Below are positions 32,655 to 44,284 of a DNA stretch of 64,000 nt, in pieces (position 1 is the stretch's first letter; each line of letters starts with the position of its first letter). Source of the stretch: Smittia aterrima (lineage: Eukaryota > Arthropoda > Insecta > Diptera > Chironomidae); NCBI GenBank assembly GCA_033063855.1, contig CP093831.1, positions 16,182,001-16,246,000 of the forward strand, read 5' to 3'. Below the pieces are notes generated by a model. The model ran no database searches. It was not told where the DNA came from and saw nothing but the letters and a program-made list of their open reading frames with translations. A program made the translations under genes and the position numbers.

Positions 32655-35600
32655 TTAATTAACGGCGATGCTCTCATCGTCTGACAGATTTCGCTCATCG
32701 GCAGAGCTTTCTTCCTTATTGTAACTATTTATATTGTTGTTGTTATTATTGCTGCTATTGTTGTTTATACTCATCATGCTGTGCTGTTGTTGCTGTTGAT
32801 GGTGATCCTCGCGATCCGAGTCATTTCTTCGAATATCCATTCCGCTGTTGCCCGACAAATTCAACGACTTGTGAGTCGCATTATTCGACGTCGCTTCAAT
32901 AGTGACGTTGGGCAGATTCAAGTTTTTTGAGCCCGAGTCTTGTTGGTTTGTGATTTTCGAGATGTCGAGGTGCGGTGGGAAGAAGCCATGAGGGAGTTTG
33001 TGCTCCATTGCCATCTTCTGAGCCATCTTTGCCGCATGAATTGCTGCGGCAGCGGCTGCTTGATCCTGAGGGATTCCCATTCCTAATGAGAAAAGCAAAT
33101 TTATTAGATGAAGTCACAAATATCTTCTAGTTAAACACTTACCGAAAGCATTTTCTGTTATGAACTGTAAGTAAGTATCCAAGATTGCTGAACCTGTTGC
33201 TCCGCCATGTTGTAGTGCATTTTCCTTTTGCGATTCAAGCATTTTCTGAGCGTCTTGACGAACTCGAGTGATTGTTGTGCTTGGATGGTTGAAGGCTGTT
33301 GAATAATTAATCATTAAGCTTCATGATTAAATTTTAATTAGGTTGAAACTTACGGTTGGGTGAGAATCCGGGATTAAATTTGTTGTTTCCGCTATTTCCC
33401 ATCCCGTGAGACATTGTCAAGTCTTCAGGATCATCAAGATCACTGTCATCTCCTGATCTCATCTCAAGTTTCATGTCTGATCGTCTCGTTCCAGTTGGTG
33501 AAGCTCTTGCTCGAAGCTCTGCCGCTGAGATTGAAACTCCTGCTTTTGCGAGAAGCTTTGATGCTAGCTCGGGATCAAATGGACTGGGCATAGGCAGAAC
33601 GGGCAAGTCTTTAGTTGAAATTCCGCGATGCTGACGAGACATGTGAGAGTGAAGAGAGTTGCGTGATTTGGCGACGGTTCCACAGAGAACGCAGCGATAT
33701 CCAGGGCAGATCGTATGTTTGTCTTCGAGATGAGTTCTCAACGTGTGCGCCGAACGGTAGATCTTTCCGCACTTTGGGCAGGGTCGAGGATCTGTGGCTC
33801 TAACACGCATTTCTAGAGAACGACGAGAAACTGTAATAAGCAAATGTTGATGTAAAAGTTCAGAGAACAAAGTCAGAGAGTTGAGAGTTACTGTTAAGAA
33901 AGATTAAAACCGTATCTGTTATGAATCAACTTCGTTTTATTAGGAATTTTCTTCGTTTCATCTTTCATTTATTTCCAAAGTCATCTGCGAATACAAAACT
34001 ATCTCTCTCGAAACTTTTTTCACCTTCCTAGACTTTTTGATTTATTCAGAAAGCAATGGAATGCATTTTTAATTCAATATTCAACCTGAACGAGGTTTGC
34101 AAAGTTATAATTAGGAGGAGAGCTTTGAAAGCTTGGAAATCACAACAAAATATTTTCAAAACGGAAACGCGCATCGCTGCATAAATTAAACGGAATGGCA
34201 ATTAAATATTTTTTTTTATTGTATATTAGAGATTTTCTCGTTTCGTTAGGAACTATCGCATGAGAATAAATATTTTTCATGTTGAAGATTCACAAGAATT
34301 ATTGGAATTCATTATTTAGTTTCACAACAAAAGAGTCCTTGGACTGTCTTTGGTTTTTTTCTCGTTCATCGTTTCAGTATGGAATGGATGAGAATGGTCC
34401 CCCTGATGATCTCATTGATTTCATTCGATTCCACTGAACCGTATGCTTCAATCTCATATGATTTCTGACGCTATTTGGATGAGCAAAGCGTCGGCCACAT
34501 TGCAAGACAGGACAAATTGGGCTATCGCGCGGATAATGTCGATCGAGATGTTGACGGAAGACGCGAGGCTCCAGTGGAATCTCACAAAGAGGACAGGGCA
34601 AGAGATAATTGCTATCGCTATTGTTATCGTCGTGCAATAAATTACTGTTAGTGTTATTGTTATCGTCGTTATCAATAAGACTTGAGAAGAGATCATTCGA
34701 GTGGAGTTGTTGAGCTACGCTCATCGCGTTACTTAATTTACTTTTGTTAAGGCGACACGCTTTCATTTCCGATGTGCTTCCATTATTATAGTTTCTTACA
34801 GCGAACCTACTGCTGTTTGCACTTAGGTTCATATTTAGATTACGATTCGAACATAAATCCTCGGGTTTATTCGAGTAAGTGTTGTTCCCATTGCACGATT
34901 CATTGCCCTGATTAATAAACTTCAAGTTATCGGTTACAGCTTTGTGTAAACGATTTACAATTTCTTCCTGTTGTTGTCGAAAGTGTTCTTTAAAGTTTTT
35001 CTGGGTTTGCTGGAGAGATGAAAGACCCGTGGACTCATGGGCGATGACAGAAGCCCCGCTTGGAGACGTTGTCAGGTTAAGAGACTTTGAGGGAGTTTCA
35101 TGTGGCAATTCATCATCATCATCATCGTGCACTTCTTGCTTAATGACGGCAACACAATGTTGTTGAGCATCTGCAATCGAAGATGATTGCAGTATTAGAT
35201 GATTTCTGATCGCCCATGAAGTCCGACCTTGATCTGTATCATAATTTTTTTCTTTGAGTTTTGAATTTTGTGTGTAATTTGATTCCTTTCGTTATTTTCT
35301 TGTTTCAATCCTAAACCTTACGGCAATTTTCACCTTCGGTTTAAGATCGAAGCACGTTTTGTTCTTGATTCATATCAAACGAGAGTAAAACGGTTTTAAT
35401 TTCTCTTAATCAATAATTGTGTTTGTGTAATCGAAGATTATCACACCCGGAAAGTGAGACGGGAAACAACAATAATTTCAGCCAATTATACCAATGGTTA
35501 GTCAATAGAAAATTTGCTATAGATCACGGTCGTTTATGTTGTTATTCGATTGTACATTCAGTTAAGCTTCCAAATAAAAAATCAATCACCAATTGTGTCA

Positions 35601-38600
35601 AAGAATAAAGTAAAAAAAGTTTTCCTTGCGATTTCTTTGATGAAAACTGAATTATTCAGGGAAAGTTCATAAAGTTTGTGAACATTCTCTGAGATTTATT
35701 TCACATAAATCATTCAGTTTTAAAGTCAAGTCAATGCGCGAGGAAAATTCATTCTAAAGATAATAAAATTTTAATTTCTCAAAAAGCAAAAAGTTATTTC
35801 GGCTTAGATAACTTGTGAACAATCAGAAATCATTAATACTGAAGAAATTATTTATTTTATTATCAAAATCTTTCGACGATATGAGACGATATGCATTTGT
35901 AAGAGGGTTTCTTTAACTCGCTCGTCTCTGAGGTAAAATTAAAGTCTCAGTGATGGATCGAGGGAGACTTCTCGACAAACTCATAAAATGTGCGGACGCT
36001 TTCAAACGTGAAATTATTGAAATTTCTAAGGAAAACAAACGAGCTTTCCTTCAACTTAATTACACCCCTGGTCGTGTCGAGTAGATTTTATGATTTACTC
36101 GAAATGTTCGCTCTAGAAACTAAAAAGACATTAATAAATTTGTACTTAAATTAAATGTTCTTCTCTTTCTCTCTTTTCCCGGCGATGTTGATCCAAAAAT
36201 ATCATCGCCGCCTCGCGTACATAAAATATTATTTCTCTGTGATATTTCGTAAAATAAATTAAGTAGAATGGAAAGACGAAGAAGAGCTCTCGATTTCGTC
36301 GACACAAGACATTAAAGTCGAGTAATGTTAAAAGGGAAAAACAAAAAAATTTCCTCTATTTATCGCATAGATTTTCTTTTTTCACTTCTCGTCTATAAAT
36401 ACACCTAGAATCATAGTCTCTTTCGTCTATCCACGTTTTCATTTTCATCAAACAAATTCCAAGTCATTAATGTATGTGCGCGCGGTGTATTTCTCGTTTT
36501 TTATTTCGGAAAATTATTAGATTAATTTATTAAGTAAGAGGCATAAAGAAGGCGAAATAAATGAAAACAACGTTGTCCGAAGAAACACTCCCATTTTCCA
36601 ACAATTAAATGGGTTAAGTAATTTGCAGAAACGCGACTGAGTGCTTCGAATGAATGCTTTTTGAAAAATCATTCGCGCTTTGTGATCTAATTCCGGAAAA
36701 GCCGATTTAAATGTCAGACGTCAATGGAGAACTGTTCTCGATAGGAAAATCGTAGCAGCGGAAAAAAATCGTTAAATTATTAAATCACAAAGTGCAATAT
36801 CGAATTATCGGCTTCGGCTTGTCGCTCTCTCGAGAATTTCTCTAACCAGGCCACAAACAATAAGCCAGCCCAAAAATTAATCGACCACCAATACCAACGA
36901 TAATTTGCGCTAGGCTCACCGGAGACGCTCTAGCTGTGTCTTTATTTAATGTCTATTAATGTTTGCTATTGAAGGGAAAAAAAACTTATGGCTGTGTAGT
37001 GAAACCATTATGTCCGAATAATTAATAGCAGACAGTGCTCCTTCCCCTTAGATATCCGGAACATCGCGCTCATCCACCCTTCCCCCTTTTTTTCTGTTAT
37101 GCTTCCTTCGATTCTATTGCAGCTTTTATTCGAAATCGCGAGCAATCATTCTGAAATGATTGTTTGTGTGTCTGTGTATGCGAGCACGGTGCGATGTCTA
37201 TTGGTCTCTACTGGGACTGACAACAGCAGAATAATTTCTAGTTTTTCGTAATCTGTGTGATTTCAGAGAACAAAGATAATTTCCACGAAAATGCTTGAAA
37301 TGTTATTTTGGGTAATCAGGCAAATAAGCGAAAATATGAAATTATCGCAAGCATAAATTTCATTACTAACGCTTTCGTTACTTCGCCCTCAAGCTCACGA
37401 TCTCGTGTTAAGTAGCGATTCTTTAAACTTCAATTTTAAATTATTCATGACGAACGAATTAACTTTATGAATTCTCAACTTTTCCAATATATCTTCCAAT
37501 TATTATTATTGTTACGTCTAACTCTAATGATTCATTTCACTTCAAGCTAGCGAGAACTATCAACCCGAAATAAAAAAAAATGAGAATTCTGACTCGAGAT
37601 CCCTCGTGGGGTGAATTTATCGATCAAATAATTTTTTAAAAAAATTGTGTATTAATAATAATAGAGTTTTACGTTCGCTCATTTCACTTTAGGATAATTT
37701 TTAAAGAAAGGAAAAAGTTTCATATTTCGTAGCGAGCTCTGCCATTTATGAGTGAAATATGATTATTATAGGTACCAATATGAGAAGCCCGTTTTCGGTA
37801 TAATCATGTACAATAAAACAACATTATTTAATTCAACTACTATAATAATGAACACGCAAATAACGAGGCCTTCGAGTTAGCTTCGCCCCGAAGAAAAGTC
37901 AAATTGACTAGAAATGAGGCGCACGGGCAAATTAAGGGAAGCTTGCTTCTCCAACCCTTCGCGTATTCGTTGGAATTTGTTTTTGTTCTCCTAAGCACGA
38001 TTCAGTGTAAATAGTTTTATCGTCAGGATCCACCTATCATTAATAATTTCGCCAATAATTAGTCTTGAATATCTCTGTCTCTCTACCGAACGCAAAATAG
38101 TTTTGCCCCAGAGACAGAAATTACAAGCTCGAAATTAGATCGAAGAGTGAGTTATGTTCACGTTTCTAGCTATTCTGGGACAAATCTCATTAAATGGTTT
38201 TGTGAAAATTCCATGAATGTGTGTATGTTGTTGAGGGGTAAAGCGGATTAGGTGAAGAGGTTTGGGGGCTGTAGTTGCTTCTCATCGTCACCACTGTTCG
38301 ATAATTCTCATTACGAAGCAAGTTTCAAGTACTTTGTGTGTGTAGGTGTATAACCAACTAACATGCTTTAGTTGCTCAATTAAACTTCTTTCATCTCCAG
38401 ACTCCCCAGCAGTATTCTCTCTAACACTCTTTCTCTCTCTCGGTTTTGGACAATCCTCTTGAAACATTTTCTTTCCTCCCGTGTTTGGAAAACTATAGAT
38501 GGAAAGTCACACATACAGACGTAGTCACATTAATAAAATTCGCACTTGTGTAAACAGCCGAAATAGAATAGGAAAAGCATACATAAAACAAACCCCATCA

Positions 38601-41600
38601 TTTGTCCACCCGAAGGAAAACTTTCTCTTCACTTTACCCATTTCGCATTTCACTAGCGACGCAACTACTCATTCCACGAATTAACATTACACAACAATCA
38701 CATAGTGGCGGGCTCATATATTTATAAAGAAGAAGTCAAAACGATATCAAATCAAAACCTCTTTACTCTTAATGCCTTTTTTCTTGGCCTCCCGCTCTTC
38801 GTCAATTTCTAAAATGTAATTTTACAAACGAATTTCCAAAGTCTCAGAATTGATTCGAAATGAAATTGGAAATCTCAGAAGTGAAATACACGGTCGAAGG
38901 GAAACAACAAGAAACAAGCTATTGATATAATTAAATTCCTTCGATCGGTTAATGTTCCATCATCATGAAATATTTTGTGTTTAACTTTTCACATAAAAAA
39001 CGAAGGGGGAAGTCGGAAAAAAAGAGAAATCGGAAAACTGTAAAACGAAAAGTGTGCAAAAATAAAGTCGTAAATCAATACAAATGTCCTGTAGTGATAT
39101 GAAGGCGAACTGAAAAGTGTGGAGAATGAAATCGGCCGAGGAGAAAGAAAAAAAAAGAAAGAACAACAATTGTGTAACTCAGCGAGCTTTCTAGCACACG
39201 AGATGGACAGTCCGTTTGTTCGTTTTACAGATTTTCCCACCCTCTCCGCCTACTTTGAACGATGAAACCCAACACGACACAGTTTCATCATTTTCGAACG
39301 AAAGAAGAAAGGTTTGAGAAGAGAAATCCTAAGGAAATAGAAGCGATGGACAATTTTATCATTTTACTTTGTACACGACATGTGAAGAAGAGAATGAAGA
39401 AGGGCCGAAGAGAAGTGGAGTGGGAGGAGAAGAAGGTGGTACATGAAACACATAAAACTTCATGTACACGATTATATTGATTTAAGAAAATAAAGGCTGA
39501 GGCGAGGAAATGATACAAAAACATTTGAGAGGGAAATAAATCACATTTTTACGTGTGTGTGATGCTTGAAACAATCGCACATTTGTCCCATTAAGGAACA
39601 ATCGTAGGGACGAGTTATGAGTTGCCATCGGGCAATCGATTATTGCTCTAAGTAATTAAATCGTCTTCGGTTATGTCATGGCGATTAAAAGCTTGCACAT
39701 GCAATGCTCGCCGTGAGGTAAATTATTTCAAACATATTGATCGACTTGATTGATAAGATTTTCCGATTCAGTGAAAGGAAATGTAGGAAATATTGAAAAT
39801 TCGCTCCCCCATCGACTTGAAAGACATTTTCATATTGTAATCATCATCATCGTCATATTTTCTATAATGGACAAGAAGAGAGCTATTACATAACCATTTT
39901 CCTCGCCTTTGTGAATGTATTTAAACTATTTTCGTTAGTTCACATATACATCACAATTTAATGGCGACTGGAACGTAATCCTCTTGCTATCCGCATATCT
40001 ATCGCTCCTTCATTACCATTGCCACCCTAATTTAAAAGTCCCCCACTCGAGCTGCTTGTCTTGGAAGACTTCTCACTCATGGTTCACCTCACACCTCGTC
40101 TGCTTGTCCGCCCATCTCTCACTCTCCTTCTCTCTCTCTCTCTCTTTCGGAACAACATTTTAAATTGTACGAAACGTTTTTGCTGCTACGTCTTCAGGAT
40201 TATTCCGTTCTGCACCCCTTTTTATCCTTTTCCTTCTCATTCACCCACCGCTAACCATCCCATCTCCTCAAATACAAAACGATGATCCATTTCCTTCACA
40301 TATTGTAAATGTGTTTAGTTTTGCCCATTTGCCATTTTTCTTACGTACATTCAAGAGCAAAGCGAGAGAGTGAGTGCTATAAAATATATATTTCTATCAA
40401 TTCATACATAGCTAGCACATTCCGGCAAAGTTCTTTCTTAGACCACGTTGGGTAGAGGACGACGCTTGCAAGAAGCTTTCGGCTTTCTCTCTTGCGCTCT
40501 TCTCGAAGGCTTTACTTTCAAAAAGGCAGAAAGGAAACATATTATTCCTATTGTTTCTTCCATCTCGTCCTCGACACCCCTCGAACACTCTCTGGAGTCC
40601 ACAATAATTCTCAGGGACAATGAAATTTAACTATTCCGTTTAAAGTGAGAACTGGAGAGGCTTCCCACTGAAAGTTCATTTATATATTCAAGGAATCACC
40701 AGCAAGAAAAATTTCTTCATCCTATATACACATTACTGTCTCTCTATAGTTGAGAGAACAAAACTTTTTTTTCCTGTTTCTGCTTTGTCGAAGAGATAAA
40801 AGAAAAGTTTTGTGTCAACTCGATTCCGATTTCTCACTTTTTCCCTTAGCTTCTTCAATGGTATGGGTTGACAGAACTATGAGATACGATAACGATTGTT
40901 CCATCAGACGATAGTTTTAATAAATCTTACCAAGCAACTCTTGGTTGGAATGCTGTAGGAAAATTGAGCGGTTGGGGTTGTAAGAAAAAGAGAGGGAGAC
41001 AGAGAGATGAGGATGAGTTTGAAAATCCTTTTACAATTGTTCGCCAACAACGGCAAATACATTGGAAACTTCTTCATCTGTTATCGCATAAAATAAACAA
41101 TTTTTGCCACCCAATAACTTAGAGTTTCAGTGCCCATTAAGTCTCACACACATTCGCAAATATTTTCTCGAGTGAACATTTTGATTTCAACGGTTGCTTA
41201 TTTTATTATTGTACTTGATAGCTCTCCCTCACTCACTCAGCATATATAAAATTTTACGACACACCAAATGGGCTGCGAATAGTGGCGGGATGGGGGGGAA
41301 GTGAGCTGATGGAGGTCAGCTCGCCTGTGGAGCGAGGATAATTTACTTACAAACATCCTCCACCTACATTGAAACCCTCCATACATAAACAAGCAATTTA
41401 AACACTTGAAAGTTTCAACTAAAACAATGGACGGAGGGAAAAAGGGGTTTGGCTCAAGAAAGCGATCCTTTTCTAAAAGGAAAGTTCCAATTGAAATCAA
41501 AACTCAGCAGAAGTAAAAGTTTAAAGTTGGCCGTTCGGAAAATGTTTCCTTTTTGCCTATTTCTTAATTCACTGCTGCCGGTTGCTTGAGAAACGATCCC

Positions 41601-44284
41601 TTTTCTCCGTTTTTTGAGAGCGCTCACACATGGTCAATACTCACACATGACGGATGGGGTTTCATTTCAAGACATAAATTGTGCAATGAATTCAGTGGAA
41701 ACATGTTTTGCTTTCTCTAGTTGGGGCTCTGGTCATAAACACATAAATATGCTTCTCTCTACAGCTTTTCCCATGCACGGTTAGCGGATCCCTTCACCGA
41801 GTTTGTATCGCGAGAGAAGGATATGAGATAAAAAAAATCCTTGGACGTCATAGACGAATCTCGAGATCTCATGAAATGTAATGGAAAAACATTCATGTGC
41901 CTTTTTATGTAAGGCACGAGCAAGTACATACGAAGGGAAAAAAGAAAGTTTTTCCGTCTTCTCCTTCCTGATAAGGAGCAGCATTTTGCAGACCAAACGA
42001 AAAGGCCTGCTCAAGACCGAAATAAAATGCGAAGCATAGAGAAGAGTTTAAAGACGAATACACTCCTTCGTGCCTTTGCTTTCCTTCCTCTCATCCTCAT
42101 GCCTTAACATACATGAATTTCAAATAAAAACGATATCAGTTCGTTCGACTGTATACGATGTGTGATACATAAATATATTTAATATCATTTCAACAAACTG
42201 TAAAGTTATACATTCTCCCGTTTGCTATTTTCTTCTTCTTTTTTTTTTGTTTCTTCATCTGTATGTGGACATGCGATCATAGATAAACATTTGATAAATA
42301 GAATTTCTTCCCCAAATGAAGAACAATAAAAACTTTTTCCTCAAAAGGTTTAAAAAAAGTTTCCAATTTTCTTGGCGTCGTTTGCGAGAAGCTTTTCAAT
42401 TCTTTGCCTGCGTTACTATTTGTCGAACGCGTCTGTGTAGATTGAAGTGCGGCTATGGCCGGGGAAAGAGAGATGGAATGAATAAAAATTTTACGACTTG
42501 ACCATTTTCCCCAATTTTCGAGGCAGTTCGTTCGAAGACGTTTCACATGTTTGTTAAATTTACCGCCCGCACATCAACTCCTCTACCTTCTCGCTTGTTT
42601 TTCCTTTATTAAATGCATACTATCGCTTCATATCGTCGAGTGTTATTGCGTGGAGCGCAAAATGAATTTCTTTAAGTTTGTGTTAATAAAAAACGAAGAA
42701 GATTGCGAAAAAAGGTTTGATGGCACTCACCAAAATTGTCAGGCATTCCGGAAGGCCCGGGCAGTAAACCAGGAAGATTTTGAAGGCCTAAGAAAGAGTT
42801 GGCAAAAGATGGCGTCCTCGAATGATCCATTGACCCGTTTAATACATCCATTTGTTGTTCGCCTGCATCTGATGCAACTGTGTCGCTGCTGTTCGAGTCT
42901 TCGCCGGTGCTTTGGGCTTGGAGGGATTGTAAATCCGAATGCTTTGAGAATAAAGAGGAATTATTCAATAGATTACACCCAAACGTGTTGTAAGAGTTGA
43001 TTTCTAACTACCTGAGATGGAATTGTAAGAGTTGGTCCACCTTCTAATGCTTGACTCAATAAAGATTCCTTCATTTCTAAGCTCCTGTCACGTTCTCGGG
43101 ACTCTTTCGATTTATCACGTTCTCGTCGCAAGGCATGCTGTTGTATCGATACATGATCGCGCACAACCAATTGGTCGTCCGTGAGTCCATGCTGTTTCTT
43201 GTAAAGCTCAGCCGATTTAATTCGCTTTTGGGGTGGCGGCGTTGGTTGAGAAGAGTCATCTGCAATCAGATCCCATGGAATTGATGTTGAGCTCTGATTA
43301 TGCTTTATTATCACAAGATAATGTGTTTTAAGGCAAAATGTTTATGAGTAAGAGAGAGAGAGAGAGGGAATGTTAGTTGATTAAAGAAGTTACGACATTA
43401 ACCTATGTGACTAACTGGAGAGGATTTCATCTCTTTTCCGAGTGACGCTGACAGCGTTGGAAGATTCATGGAAGCGTTATGTGAGAGGTTGAGATTGCTT
43501 TTGTGGAGCGAATGGTTGGTAACTTCAGCGAGACCGCGAATCTGTAGCAAGTGTGCTGTCTTCAGAAAATCACTAAGTTGCTCTTGTCCAATGTGAACTT
43601 CACCGTTGTACATAAACCTAAACAGTCGTGAGACGGGAGTGAGAGAAAGAAAGAACATTATCATTATGAAAAACCGAATTCCATTTGATTTTGCTATCTC
43701 ATTTGTTTCTTTTCTATTTTAACAAGTAAATCAAGCCTCTTTTTTCACGAGCAGCTCTCTTCATTCATTTATTAATTCGTTTAATGTCCATTTTCATTTT
43801 CCATACACACCTTAACAAATTTTCCACGTCTTCTGAACGAATGTCTCGAAGAATAACGATTGGATGTTCGCAAGGATTGGCTTTGAGTAATTTACGAAAA
43901 TATGGACTGCAAGCGCTTAATACCACCTAGGTTTATGTTGTTTTGCGTTGTTCGTAATCGAGCGCGTTGTCGAAATCGTAGCGTCAAGAAGAAGAAGAAG
44001 GAGAGGAAGAAAAATAAAAATTGAAATGAATTAATCAGGAAAGCGATTTCTTTGCATGCATTTGCGTGCTACGATGATTTCTCTCTGCTTACCTTGTGTG
44101 CCGTAAACGATCGCTGATCACATGCCAATGTTACATCAACAAAGTCTTCTTCGTCGCGTAAATGTCGAAATGATGTTAATATCGATGATTGGAAGTCGTT
44201 CCATTTCAACGCATATTGCTGATCAGATGGCGTCGGAGACGAAATATCCATCCGCGAACTATGATTTGTATCGTGCGTATACAT
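32655..44284 (-). CDS. ab: BTB zinc-finger transcription factor, abrupt-like
   Basis: Common exons are 44093-44284, 43811-43926, 43403-43617, 43012-43259 and 42731-42941. The distal form adds 33354-33830, 33143-33295 and 32655-33082 (679 residues). The proximal form adds the terminal exon 34374-35170 (592 residues). The BTB domain is near residues 20-135: YALKWNDFQSSILTSFRHLR, VDVTLAC, AHKVVLSACSPYFRKLL, NPCEHPIVILRD, FMYNGEV. The distal form has two C2H2 fingers (CPKCGKIYRSAHTLRTHLEDKH, then CVLCGTVAKSRNSLHSHMSRQH split here as two motifs) and Gln/Asn runs. The proximal form has CPLCEIPLEPRVFRQHLDRH and CPVLQCGRRFAHPNSVRNHMRLKH-type fingers. Both acceptors match the phase-1 donor after DNFG. 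Abrupt is a nuclear regulator of dendrite shape and hormone responses. The name rests on remembered similarity. Confidence 0.8.
33143..33830 (-). other. ab: Distal zinc-finger exons of the abrupt-like gene
   Basis: Exon 33354-33830 enters as VSRRSLEMRVRATDPRPCPKC and carries the C2H2 pair plus the conserved GISTKDLPVLPMPSPFDPEL block. Exon 33143-33295 encodes ATGSAILDTYLQFITENAFG. These parts are strongly constrained in appearance and are the best evidence for abrupt identity. Confidence 0.75.
34374..35170 (-). other. ab: Alternative terminal zinc-finger exon of the abrupt-like gene
   Basis: The acceptor TTGCAG at 35171-35176 joins the phase-1 donor at 42731 and reads DAQQHCVAVIKQEVHDDDDD. 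The exon encodes Asn/Ser-rich linkers and two C2H2 fingers different from the distal pair, ends SSGGPFSSIPY and has its own stop. It therefore gives a second DNA-binding specificity on the same BTB platform. Confidence 0.75.
35171..42730. other. Large intron of the abrupt-like gene
   Basis: About 7.6 kb without a supported exon. It has short CT/GA runs (for example about 40125-40145), a purine-rich stretch at about 39290-39440, and many TAATTA-type AT motifs that could be homeodomain sites. The ORFs here (36120, 38499, 39262, 40061, 41237, 41781, 42277) are short and compositionally biased. Enhancer content is likely but not demonstrable by eye. Confidence 0.4.
43351..43366. repeat. (AG)8 microsatellite
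   Basis: Pure AG dinucleotide run inside the intron between abrupt-like exons 43403-43617 and 43012-43259. It could be a GAGA-factor binding site or simply a microsatellite. Confidence 0.6.

Noticed and set aside
32780..32810. Trinucleotide repeats (poly-Gln and poly-Asn) as a repeat element
   Set aside because: They are coding runs within the abrupt-like last exon, common in insect transcription factors, not a mobile or satellite repeat.
41905..41930. TAAGGCACG, matching the start of miR-124
   Set aside because: Identity ends after the seed and no hairpin partner is visible.
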